In this document: positions 1 to 6,656 of the stretch, piece by piece | How positions within the stretch are numbered: the first letter of the stretch is position 1 | Layout: each line of letters starts with the position of its first letter | Assembly (NCBI GenBank): GCA_943325745.2 | Contig: CALPQP020000019.1 | Coordinates: forward strand, 1-10,510 | DNA: 10,510 nucleotides | Reading direction: 5' to 3' | Origin: Gulosibacter massiliensis | Lineage (GTDB): Bacteria; Actinomycetota; Actinomycetes; Actinomycetales; Microbacteriaceae | Notes under the pieces: generated by a model | The model's input: only the letters and a program-made list of their open reading frames with translations | What the model was told of the DNA's origin: nothing | The model's database searches: none | Program-made: the position numbers and the translations under genes

Positions 1-119
1 GCTACCTGCTGTTCGCGACGCAAGACGATGCCTTCACATACATTCAAAGTGTTGCGCCTGGTCAATTTACCCTGGAGGAATCCGCCGCGTGGATCGAAGC
101 CCACCGCCGCGAAATCTGA
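1..119 (+). CDS. 3' end of an unidentified protein (partial)
   Basis: Reading from base 3, an open frame encodes the last 38 residues of a protein and ends at TGA (117-119). It begins YLLFATQDDAFTYIQSVAPG and ends IEAHRREI. The segment is soluble-looking, with no membrane helix, and finishes in a mixed-charge, probably helical tail (EESAAWIEAHRREI). Third codon positions are G/C-rich like the neighbouring genes, and the other two forward frames give arginine/cysteine-rich nonsense, so this frame is preferred. The start and any domain lie outside the window and I do not recognise the family. The next gene on the same strand begins 68 nt downstream, so the two may be cotranscribed. Confidence 0.6.
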   Translation, partial: YLLFATQDDAFTYIQSVAPGQFTLEESAAWIEAHRREI

Positions 120-146
120 CCCTTTCCTCGTCGGCGCCTCGGGATA

Positions 147-175
147 CTCTCGGAATAGAAAAGAAATCACGAGAG
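147..175 (+). promoter_or_regulatory. Inverted repeat in the leader of the 188-514 gene
   Basis: A perfect 6-bp inverted repeat, CTCTCG (147-152) and CGAGAG (170-175), is separated by 17 A-rich bases and lies just before the AGGAG ribosome binding site (181-185). The arm centres are 23 bp apart, about two helical turns, which would suit an operator. The same arms could instead form a weak hairpin in mRNA. A TANNNT hexamer, TACTCT (145-150), overlaps the left arm and could be a -10 element. Arms this short can arise by chance, so the role is inferred. Confidence 0.25.
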
Positions 176-187
176 AAAAGAGGAGAA

Positions 188-514
188 ATGGAAAAGACAT
201 ACAGCGCCCGGGACGGGCGTTACCAACACATCGAGGTTAGCCGCGAAAAGGACGACATCAAGTTCATCGGCGATCGCTCCGGTTCGGATTGCTACCACAC
301 ACTGAAGGCCGTGAACTTCGCGGCGTTCGTCGCGAGCATCGGACAGCCCACCGACGTCGACATCATGACGGCAATCGGGACGGTCCTGGAGTCAGACCCC
401 GCGAAACTGTGGAGCACGATCCACTCCGACTTGACGGAAACAGATTTCTCGTGGCAGTCGATGAGTGAGATCGAAGACATGATGGACTTCTTCGACTCGG
501 TGCGAGGCGCCTAA
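188..514 (+). CDS. Small acidic hypothetical protein (108 aa)
   Basis: I do not recognise this protein. It is 108 residues long, soluble, and has no signal peptide or membrane segment. The N-terminal third looks like a beta-strand region (YQHIEVSREKDDIKFIGDRS), the centre (about 38-80) looks helical, and the C-terminus is markedly acidic (SEIEDMMDFFD, 93-103). It has one cysteine (residue 35). The ATG at 188 is chosen because AGGAG lies just upstream, although only 2 nt separate them, which is short. An upstream GTG at 89 lies inside the preceding gene and would add sequence of non-coding character. Codon use matches the neighbours. The TAA (512-514) directly abuts the stop codon of the convergent DUF805 gene. 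A small regulatory or structural protein is possible, but no function can be assigned. Confidence 0.7.
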   Translation: MEKTYSARDGRYQHIEVSREKDDIKFIGDRSGSDCYHTLKAVNFAAFVASIGQPTDVDIMTAIGTVLESDPAKLWSTIHSDLTETDFSWQSMSEIEDMMDFFDSVRGA

Positions 515-1012
515 CTACACGGCGTACTTGTTACCCTCGGCGGCCGACTTTGACGGAAGCACGCTGACAACCAGGTTGAAAACAAAAATCGCGAATCCAG
601 TGAAGAGCGGGAGAACAGCAACCCCCAACAATCCCGCGATTTCGGCAGCCAATGCATCGCCCGTCAATGTTCCAGAAACAGCGGCCAGAATCACAGGAAT
701 CGAGGATGCGGCCGCTACGAAGAACAAGATTGCGGGAACAAAGTACAACAACAGCCATTTGCCCGAGAAACCCGCGTCGTGGAATCGACGAACGGAAACC
801 GCAAGTGAGGGAATCAGGATTCCCAGAGACCACACAAGCGAGATTCCGCTGACAACGGCGTTGGGATCATTGGGGTCGCCCATGAGCACGTTGAGAACGA
901 CGGACACAATCAGGCTAAACAGCGAAAACCACCAATACTCGGCCCGCGTCGCTACCCCTTTGAATACGGCGTACTTGACGAACACGGTCTTGATTGCAGT
1001 TCCGAAATTCAT
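515..1012 (-). CDS. DUF805 family inner-membrane protein (165 aa)
   Basis: DUF805 proteins are small polytopic membrane proteins of unknown biochemical function. The family signature is clear: an N-terminal cytosolic stretch with KYAVFKGVATRAEYWWF (13-29), the RRFHDAGFSGKW motif (75-86) after the second helix, and a short C-terminal tail ending GNKYAV. Likely membrane segments are about 27-45, 53-73, 85-113 and 125-152. At 165 residues it is somewhat longer than many members, with the extra length in the loop and helix around 105-130. The ATG at 1012-1010 has a purine-rich ribosome binding site (GAAGGGAAG) 4 nt upstream. The gene lies 65 nt downstream of purH on the same strand and has its own candidate -10 element, so it may be read both from the purH transcript and from its own promoter. 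Confidence 0.88.
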   Translation of the reverse strand: MNFGTAIKTVFVKYAVFKGVATRAEYWWFSLFSLIVSVVLNVLMGDPNDPNAVVSGISLVWSLGILIPSLAVSVRRFHDAGFSGKWLLLYFVPAILFFVAAASSIPVILAAVSGTLTGDALAAEIAGLLGVAVLPLFTGFAIFVFNLVVSVLPSKSAAEGNKYAV

Positions 1013-1047
1013 GACACTTCCCTTCGTCGGTCAAAAGATTTGTCCTC

Positions 1048-1053
1048 ATCATA
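1048..1053 (-). promoter_or_regulatory. Candidate -10 element for the DUF805 gene
   Basis: On the minus strand, TATGAT lies in the 65-nt gap between the purH stop and the DUF805 start. It matches the bacterial -10 consensus at five of six positions and would give a leader of about 30 nt containing the ribosome binding site. No good -35 hexamer is seen at the usual distance; the region 17 nt upstream reads CGCTCG. The call rests on the -10 match and its position alone. Confidence 0.4.
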
Positions 1054-1077
1054 CGCCCCGCCACTCCACGCGAGCGG

Positions 1078-2652
1078 CTAATGAAAAAAGTGCCGTTCGT
1101 TGGTGAAGTACATCGTCACCCCGGCCTCCTTCGCCGCGGCGACAACCTCTTCGTCACGTACTGATCCGCCGGGTTGAACAATTGCGGTGACTCCCGCATC
1201 AAGCAACACCTGAAGTCCGTCGGCGAAAGGAAAGAACGCGTCGCTCGCTGCGACACTTCCGTTCGCTCGGTCACCCGCTCTGGTGACCGCGAGGTGACAC
1301 GAGTCGACTCGATTGACCTGGCCCATGCCGATTCCCACCGACGCTCCGCCCTTGGCGAGCAAGATGGCGTTCGATTTCACGGCACGGCACGCGCGCCACG
1401 CGAATTCGAGGTCTGCGATCCTACCTGGGCCCGCCGGTTCGCCCGTGACGAGCGTCCACTCGGATGCCGGCGCAAAGAAACGGTCAACGTCTTGGACGAG
1501 AAACCCTCCAGAGACCTGCCGCACTTCGCGTTCCATTGGGGCAAACGATTTGGGAAGCACCAACAGTCGCAGGTTTTTCTTCGTCATGAGAATGGCCAGT
1601 GCGTCCGCGTCGAATCCGGGGGCAACAACCACCTCGGTGAACACATCGACGATGGATTCCGCCGCGGCTTTGCTAATCACTCCGTTTGACGCAATCACGC
1701 CACCGAATGCCGAGACCGGGTCGCAGGCATGAGCACGAGCATGGGCCTCGGCGATTGTGGAGCCAACAGCAATGCCACACGGGTTCGCGTGTTTGACGAT
1801 GGCAACCGCGGGTTCGGCGTGGTCGAACGCCGCCCGAACGGCCGCGTCTGCGTCCACAAAGTTGTTGTAGGACATCTCTTTGCCGTGCAGTTGCGTCGCC
1901 TGCGCTATTCCCGCACCACCGTGGACGCCATAGACCGCCCCGGCCTGATGCGAATTCTCGCCGTATCTCAGGGTGTTGAGTTTTTCCGCCGCGATTCGAA
2001 GAGCGGGGGCGAAACCCGATTCATCGTGGGGGTATTCGTTCTGCATCCAGTTCGCCACGGCCGAGTCATATCCCGCGGTGTGCGCAAAAGCGCGACCAGC
2101 GAGAACGCGCCGCTGGTCGAGGGTCGTGCCGCCAACGGCGACCGCTTCGATGACGTCGGCGTAGTCGCTCGGGTCGACAACGATGGCGACGTTGTGGTGG
2201 TTCTTGGCGGCTGCGCGAACCATGGCAGGTCCGCCAACATCAATGTTTTCGACGACAGTATCCGCGTCAGCGCCACTCGTGACCGTAGCCGAAAAGGGAT
2301 ACAGGTTGACGACAATAAGCTCGAACGGCTCGATTCCCAATTCCGACAGTTGATTGACATGAGAGTCGTATCGAAGATCCGCGAGAATTCCCCCGTGAAT
2401 CGACGGGTGCAGAGTCTTGACACGACCGTCCAGCGATTCGGGGAAACCAGTCACCTCGCTGACTTCCCGGGCATTGAATCCAGCGTCACGAATCGTCTGG
2501 CAGGTCGACCCCGTTGAAACGATCTCGACGCCAGCGGCCGACAGTGCGCCGGCAAGTGCGAGGAGTTCCGTCTTGTCACTCACCGAAATGAGTGCGCGGC
2601 GGATCGGAATGCGGTCTCGGGCTCGATCCGGGGCGGGAAGAGCGGAAACCAT
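1078..2652 (-). CDS. purH: Bifunctional AICAR transformylase/IMP cyclohydrolase
   Basis: PurH performs the last two steps of de novo IMP synthesis: formylation of AICAR using 10-formyl-tetrahydrofolate, then ring closure to IMP, in the cytosol. The 524-residue length is normal. An N-terminal MGS-like IMP cyclohydrolase domain (about 16-150) shows [16 protein letters not shown] (46-50), [13 protein letters not shown] and [13 protein letters not shown] (140-152). The transformylase domain follows with LRYGENSH (228-235), the catalytic Lys-His pair in KHANPCG (K287, H288), SAFGG (314-318), K426 in [26 protein letters not shown] and a terminal RHFFH. The end reads TNERHFFH rather than the more familiar TGTRHFFH. 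The ATG overlaps the purN stop in TGATG, and the strong GAGGAG ribosome binding site 5 nt upstream lies within the purN coding sequence, so translation is probably coupled to purN. Confidence 0.98.
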   Translation of the reverse strand: MVSALPAPDRARDRIPIRRALISVSDKTELLALAGALSAAGVEIVSTGSTCQTIRDAGFNAREVSEVTGFPESLDGRVKTLHPSIHGGILADLRYDSHVNQLSELGIEPFELIVVNLYPFSATVTSGADADTVVENIDVGGPAMVRAAAKNHHNVAIVVDPSDYADVIEAVAVGGTTLDQRRVLAGRAFAHTAGYDSAVANWMQNEYPHDESGFAPALRIAAEKLNTLRYGENSHQAGAVYGVHGGAGIAQATQLHGKEMSYNNFVDADAAVRAAFDHAEPAVAIVKHANPCGIAVGSTIAEAHARAHACDPVSAFGGVIASNGVISKAAAESIVDVFTEVVVAPGFDADALAILMTKKNLRLLVLPKSFAPMEREVRQVSGGFLVQDVDRFFAPASEWTLVTGEPAGPGRIADLEFAWRACRAVKSNAILLAKGGASVGIGMGQVNRVDSCHLAVTRAGDRANGSVAASDAFFPFADGLQVLLDAGVTAIVQPGGSVRDEEVVAAAKEAGVTMYFTNERHFFH

Positions 2653-3236
2653 CAGTTCTCCTCGATCGCGGTTTCGCGGTTCGCGATGTCGCGAACCACG
2701 TCCGCGAGCAACTCGCGCTCGACAATCTTGATGCGGTCGTGCAGTGTCGATTCGGTGTCCCCGTCGACGACGGGAACTCGGCGCTGCGCGAGAATCGGGC
2801 CCGTGTCGACACCGTCGTCGACAACGATGACGCTCGCGCCGGTCTCGGTGGCACCCGCCTCGAACGCGTCCCGAACCGCGTGTATGCCGGGGAACTCCGG
2901 CAGAAAAGCGGGATGCGTATTGAGGAGCATTGGGGCGAAGCGGCGGACAAACGCCGGTGGCACGAGCCGCATGAATCCCGAGAGAATGACAAGGTCGGGT
3001 GCGAAATCGGCTATTCGGTCACCGAGACGCGCGCCCCACGCATCGCGGTCACCACCGGGCTCGAGAGCTTCCACGAAGGTGGGAATGTCAAAGTGCCTCG
3101 CGTGGTCTAGCCCGGGAACATCGGAGTCAGCGCCGACCGCAACGACGGTTGCGGGAATCGATCCGTCCGCACAGGAATCGGCGAACGCGCGCAGATTCGA
3201 CCCCTGACCCGAGATGAGAACCACGACGCGCAACAT
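2652..3236 (-). CDS. purN: Phosphoribosylglycinamide formyltransferase
   Basis: PurN transfers a formyl group from 10-formyl-tetrahydrofolate to GAR, the third step of de novo purine synthesis. The 194-residue protein is full length. It shows the phosphate-binding loop LISGQGSNL (7-15), LSGFMRL (85-91), [12 protein letters not shown] (106-117) and [16 protein letters not shown] (133-148). The catalytic triad N106, H108 and D144 falls at the same numbers as in the Escherichia coli enzyme. The ATG gives the usual start just before the first beta strand ([10 protein letters not shown]). No Shine-Dalgarno sequence precedes it. Instead TAAACT ends 6 nt upstream, suggesting a leaderless transcript from an internal promoter in addition to readthrough from sucCD. 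The C-terminal codons for IEEN carry the ribosome binding site of purH. Confidence 0.97.
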   Translation of the reverse strand: MLRVVVLISGQGSNLRAFADSCADGSIPATVVAVGADSDVPGLDHARHFDIPTFVEALEPGGDRDAWGARLGDRIADFAPDLVILSGFMRLVPPAFVRRFAPMLLNTHPAFLPEFPGIHAVRDAFEAGATETGASVIVVDDGVDTGPILAQRRVPVVDGDTESTLHDRIKIVERELLADVVRDIANRETAIEEN

Positions 3237-3242
3237 TTATTC

Positions 3243-3248
3243 AGTTTA
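3243..3248 (-). promoter_or_regulatory. Candidate -10 element for leaderless purN mRNA
   Basis: On the minus strand the order is TAAACT, six bases (GAATAA), then the purN ATG. A TANNNT hexamer at this distance places the transcription start at or next to the A of ATG, as expected for a leaderless message. It lies in the 38-nt gap after the DUF6350 gene. No convincing -35 hexamer is visible. The same hexamer precedes pcrA. Confidence 0.45.
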
Positions 3249-3274
3249 CCGACGGGAGAGTTACGGATTTCTGA

Positions 3275-4489
3275 CTAGGCGCCCCGCATCGCCTTCGAAT
3301 CGCGAACTATCTTTCCGAGGATCAGTCCCGCGAGCGATCCGGCAAAGACCCCAGCGGCGAGAACAAAACCGGTGGTGAGGGGATTGATTCCGAGGTGAAC
3401 GAATCGTCCCGGTCCGGCCGAGCCCGTTGCGTACGAACCGACCAAGACCGTTGCCAGCCCGACTGCGACCGCCGCGAGCGCTGCCGTGGCGGCAACACGA
3501 CCAAGATCGGTGATGTTGCCGGGATTGAAAAACTGGCCGCGAGAACGAAGGTCGGCGGCGAATCGCGCGGCCGCAATAAATGCCAGAATCGCCGGAATGG
3601 CGGTAACCCACTCGCCGATCGTGTTCGTTTCGGGAATCGCTCCCAACAGCGGGATTGCGGGCACAGCGCCCACAGTCGTGACAAACGGCGACACAATCGC
3701 ACCTGTTCCGAGAGTGAAACCCGGTCCGGCGACCCACGAGATCGTCCAGACCAAGGCCACCGGAATAAACGCGATTTGAGCGACCGTAATCACGAGTCCG
3801 CCAAGTATTCCCGTGTGAAGCGACTCGTATAGCGCGATTTCCGTCGAGAACCCGACACAGAGTAACGCGAGCAGCCCGAACGATGCGATGACCACCAACC
3901 CCGCCAGCGTGGCTCTTGCGATGCGCTGTGCAATGTCGATGACCTCTCGCCACGCGATCGGGATCCCCGGGGTCCGTGCCCGCAATGAACGATCGTCCTC
4001 CCACGGTCGCCACCCGATGACAAGGCCGACGACGAACGGTGCGAGCACGCGCACCGTGCCCGAGGCGACGTCGAGTTGAACGAGCGAACTCTGGCCGCTC
4101 AACAACGCGAGGAGAGCGAGGCTGCCCATGAAGAAGACAAGCAAGCCAACCACGAGGGTTGCATCATCCGATCCCGCCAGCCGGCGACCGGCTCGGCGAC
4201 CCAGAAGTGCCGTAACGAGGGCGAACGCGAACGGTGCGAGCGTGAGGTCGAAGGTTGCCATGTCGTTGACCAACACCGCCGACGAATCTCCGAGCGACAC
4301 GTGCAACGGAACGCCGTGACCCAGCGCCCACGCCTGAACCGCCAATTGCCAGATTGCGACCGGGGTCGAATTCACACCCGTGAGCGACGCCCAACCCACA
4401 ACACCGAAAACGAACGGAAGGAAAATACCGAGCCCAACGACAAACAACGCCTCAAGAAGCGTAAAGAGGACAACGAGTCCGCGAGGCAC
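3275..4489 (-). CDS. DUF6350 family polytopic membrane protein (404 aa)
   Basis: This matches the actinobacterial DUF6350 membrane family, whose function is unknown. I count about ten to eleven hydrophobic segments, near 5-34, 42-57, 76-96, 110-132, 145-161, 187-213, 226-251, 266-283, 290-310, 330-352 and 370-393. Family-like sequence includes WALGHGVPLHVSLG (54-67), GPGFTLGTGAIVSPF (255-269), the PAIPLLGAIPE stretch (277-287) and a glycine/alanine-rich last helix. There is no signal peptide apart from the first helix. The start is GTG (4489-4487), one base after the sucD TAA (TAAcGTG). No Shine-Dalgarno sequence is evident, so translation probably reinitiates after sucD. Its position between sucCD and purNH suggests cotranscription, not a proven functional link. 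A transporter-like role is only a guess from topology. Confidence 0.85.
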   Translation of the reverse strand: MPRGLVVLFTLLEALFVVGLGIFLPFVFGVVGWASLTGVNSTPVAIWQLAVQAWALGHGVPLHVSLGDSSAVLVNDMATFDLTLAPFAFALVTALLGRRAGRRLAGSDDATLVVGLLVFFMGSLALLALLSGQSSLVQLDVASGTVRVLAPFVVGLVIGWRPWEDDRSLRARTPGIPIAWREVIDIAQRIARATLAGLVVIASFGLLALLCVGFSTEIALYESLHTGILGGLVITVAQIAFIPVALVWTISWVAGPGFTLGTGAIVSPFVTTVGAVPAIPLLGAIPETNTIGEWVTAIPAILAFIAAARFAADLRSRGQFFNPGNITDLGRVAATAALAAVAVGLATVLVGSYATGSAGPGRFVHLGINPLTTGFVLAAGVFAGSLAGLILGKIVRDSKAMRGA

Positions 4490-4490
4490 G

Positions 4491-5375
4491 TTACAGGGCC
4501 GCGATGACCTCGCGCATGAGCTGCGCGGTTTCGCTCGGGGTCTTGCCGACGCGAACTCCAGCGGCCTCCAGGGCCTCCTTTTTCGCTTGAGCGGTTCCCG
4601 ACGAGCCGGACACGATTGCGCCGGCGTGGCCCATGGTCTTGCCCTCGGGTGCGGTGAATCCCGCGACGTAGCCGACTACCGGCTTGGTCACGTTTGCACG
4701 AATGTAATCCGCCGCACGCTCCTCGGCGTCGCCACCGATTTCACCGATCATGACAATCGCCTTCGTGTCGGGGTCAGCCTCGAATGCGGCGAGCGCATCG
4801 ATGTGCGTTGTGCCGACGATCGGGTCTCCGCCGATTCCGATTGCAGTCGAGAAGCCAATATCGCGAAGCTCGAACATCATTTGGTAAGTGAGCGTTCCTG
4901 ACTTCGACACGAGACCAATCGGTCCCGCCCCCGTGATGGTTGCTGGCGTAATTCCGGCGAGCGCCTCACCCGGTGTGATGATGCCGGGGCAGTTCGGCCC
5001 GATAATGCGACTCGTGCCCTTTGTCGAGGCATACGCCCAAAACTCTGCGGTGTCCTGGACGGGAATGCCCTCGGTTATGACGACGATGAGCGGCATTTTC
5101 GCGTCAATTGCCTCCATGACCGCGTCCTTGGCGAATGCCGGGGGAACGAATACGACCGACACGTCTGCGCCCGTCTCGGTCATGGCTTCTGAGACGGTTC
5201 CGAAAACGGGAAGCGTGACGTCGCCGTGCTCGACGGTTGTTCCCGACTTACGGGCATTGACGCCGCCGACGACCTGAGTGCCGGCTTTGAGCATGAGAGC
5301 CGTGTGCTTTGAACCTTCGCCGCCGGTTATGCCCTGAACGATGACGCGCGAATCCTTGGTGAGGAAAATCGACAT
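4491..5375 (-). CDS. sucD: Succinyl-CoA synthetase, alpha subunit
   Basis: With SucC this subunit interconverts succinyl-CoA and succinate plus CoA, making a nucleoside triphosphate in the TCA cycle. The 294 residues cover the CoA-binding Rossmann domain (about 4-125), with [12 protein letters not shown] (14-25), and the ligase domain, with [18 protein letters not shown] (125-142). The phosphorylated histidine is H250 in GHAGAIVSG (249-257). GGEGSKHT replaces the commoner GSEGTKHT, a mild change. The ATG lies 11 nt after the sucC stop, and AAGGA overlapping that stop, 8 nt before the ATG, serves as the ribosome binding site. The protein is complete and expected to form a heteromer with the adjacent SucC. 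Confidence 0.97.
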   Translation of the reverse strand: MSIFLTKDSRVIVQGITGGEGSKHTALMLKAGTQVVGGVNARKSGTTVEHGDVTLPVFGTVSEAMTETGADVSVVFVPPAFAKDAVMEAIDAKMPLIVVITEGIPVQDTAEFWAYASTKGTSRIIGPNCPGIITPGEALAGITPATITGAGPIGLVSKSGTLTYQMMFELRDIGFSTAIGIGGDPIVGTTHIDALAAFEADPDTKAIVMIGEIGGDAEERAADYIRANVTKPVVGYVAGFTAPEGKTMGHAGAIVSGSSGTAQAKKEALEAAGVRVGKTPSETAQLMREVIAAL

Positions 5376-5386
5376 TCTTCTAATCC

Positions 5387-6556
5387 TTACTTCGCTGCGA
5401 GTGCGGCGGCGCGATCGGCGCCGTCGTCCATCGTGGTGGCCAGGGTGACGAGCGGGTGGTTGCGGGCAGCAAGAATCTCGCGACCCTTGTCGACGCTGTT
5501 GCCGTCGAGACGGACAACGAGCGGCTTGGTCGCCGCGTCGCCGAGCATGTCGAGGGCCGCGACGATTCCGTTGGCGACGGCGTCACACGCCGTGATTCCG
5601 CCGAACACGTTGACGAAAACGCTCTTCACCTGCGGGTCGCCGAGGATGACGGAGAGACCGGCAGCCATGACGTCGGCCGATGCTCCGCCTCCGATATCGA
5701 GGAAGTTTGCAGGCTTGACGCCACCGTAGTTCTCGCCCGCGTATGCGACAACGTCGAGCGTGGACATGACGAGCCCGGCACCGTTTCCGATGATTCCGAC
5801 TTCACCGTCGAGTTTCACGTAGTTGAGGTCGTGTTCTTTCGCTTTCGCTTCGAGCGGGTCGGCGGCGGCCTTATCCTCGAGAGCGGCGTGGTCGGGCTGA
5901 CGGAATTCGGCATTCGCATCGAGAGTGACTTTGCCGTCCAGCGCGAGAATCCTGCCGTCTTCGGTCAAGACGAGCGGGTTGACCTCGACCAAAGTGGTGT
6001 CTTCCGAGGTGAAAACGCCATACAACTGCACAAACACAGGAGCGACTTTGTCGACGAGCTCAGCGGGGAAATTAGCGGCGATGGCGATTTCCTTCGCCTT
6101 CGCGAGAGTGATGCCCTCGGTCGGGTTGACCTCGACACGAGCAAGCGCATCCGGACGTTCGACGGCGAGTTGCTCGATATCCATCCCGCCCTCGTAAGAG
6201 CAGAGGCAGAGGTAGGAACGGTTCGCGCGGTCAAGTAAAACCGAGAAGTAATATTCCTGCACGATCGCGGCGCCTTCGGCGACCATGACGCGCTTGACGA
6301 CGTGACCCTTGATGTCGAGACCGAGAATTGTCTTCGCCGCCTCAAACGCGTCGTCGGGCGTCTTGGCGACCTTGACGCCACCGGCCTTCCCGCGTCCGCC
6401 CGTCTTGACCTGCGCCTTGACGACCGTCAGACCGCCGATCGTGGAGGCCGCTGCCCGCGCTTCGTCTGGGGTGTCGGCGACGATTCCCTGAAGCACGGGA
6501 ACACCGTGCTTTTCGAACATGTCACGCGCTTGATACTCGTAGAGATCCACTGTCAT
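5387..6556 (-). CDS. sucC: Succinyl-CoA synthetase (ADP-forming), beta subunit
   Basis: The beta subunit carries the nucleotide and succinate sites of succinyl-CoA synthetase. Residues about 4-220 form an ATP-grasp domain, with [18 protein letters not shown] (45-62), [11 protein letters not shown] (100-110), and likely metal ligands N193 in VEVNPLVL and D207 in ILALDGKV. The C-terminal CoA-ligase domain (about 250-385) shows [12 protein letters not shown] (257-268), [10 protein letters not shown] (284-293) and [11 protein letters not shown] (315-325). At 389 residues it is full length. The start is uncertain. ATG at 6556 gives MTVDLYEYQ, but homologues usually begin MDLYEYQ, which fits the GTG at 6550-6548. 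That GTG has GGA 5 nt upstream, whereas the ATG has no ribosome binding site. This is probably the first gene of the sucCD-DUF6350-purNH transcript. Confidence 0.97.
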   Translation of the reverse strand: MTVDLYEYQARDMFEKHGVPVLQGIVADTPDEARAAASTIGGLTVVKAQVKTGGRGKAGGVKVAKTPDDAFEAAKTILGLDIKGHVVKRVMVAEGAAIVQEYYFSVLLDRANRSYLCLCSYEGGMDIEQLAVERPDALARVEVNPTEGITLAKAKEIAIAANFPAELVDKVAPVFVQLYGVFTSEDTTLVEVNPLVLTEDGRILALDGKVTLDANAEFRQPDHAALEDKAAADPLEAKAKEHDLNYVKLDGEVGIIGNGAGLVMSTLDVVAYAGENYGGVKPANFLDIGGGASADVMAAGLSVILGDPQVKSVFVNVFGGITACDAVANGIVAALDMLGDAATKPLVVRLDGNSVDKGREILAARNHPLVTLATTMDDGADRAAALAAK

Positions 6557-6610
6557 CCAATCGACAAAAATCCTGAAAAGTCGGGACTGAATGCCTCACG
6601 ACCGTGTCCC

Positions 6611-6616
6611 AGCCTA
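6611..6616 (-). promoter_or_regulatory. Possible -10 element upstream of sucC
   Basis: The 100-nt gap between the pcrA stop and sucC contains TAGGCT on the minus strand, matching the TANNNT pattern and giving a leader of roughly 50-60 nt. No clear -35 is present. The gap also holds a 7-base direct repeat, ACGGTCG, at about 6597-6603 and 6633-6639, one copy on each side of the hexamer. I see no intrinsic terminator for pcrA here, so readthrough into sucC is possible. Confidence 0.25.
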
Positions 6617-6656
6617 CCCTTCGACACTGAGCCGACCGTTCGTGCTTACTGCGTGT

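Noticed and set aside
1056..1080. CCGCTC-GCGTG-GAGTGG hairpin at the end of purH as a terminator.
   Set aside because: The stem is six pairs including a G-U wobble and no T run follows, so intrinsic termination is unlikely.
1729..2517. Long plus-strand open frame (262 codons) antisense to purH.
   Set aside because: It lies entirely opposite a convincing purH, is rich in Arg/Val/Asp with no domain, and is the usual antisense frame in G+C-rich DNA.
3261..4013. A 250-codon minus-strand frame overlapping the DUF6350 gene.
   Set aside because: It is arginine-, histidine- and glycine-rich out-of-frame sequence, whereas the other frame encodes a clear polytopic membrane protein.
5456..6238. Long plus-strand open frame (260 codons) antisense to sucC.
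   Set aside because: It mirrors the codon bias of sucC, shows no recognisable motif, and lacks a ribosome binding site.
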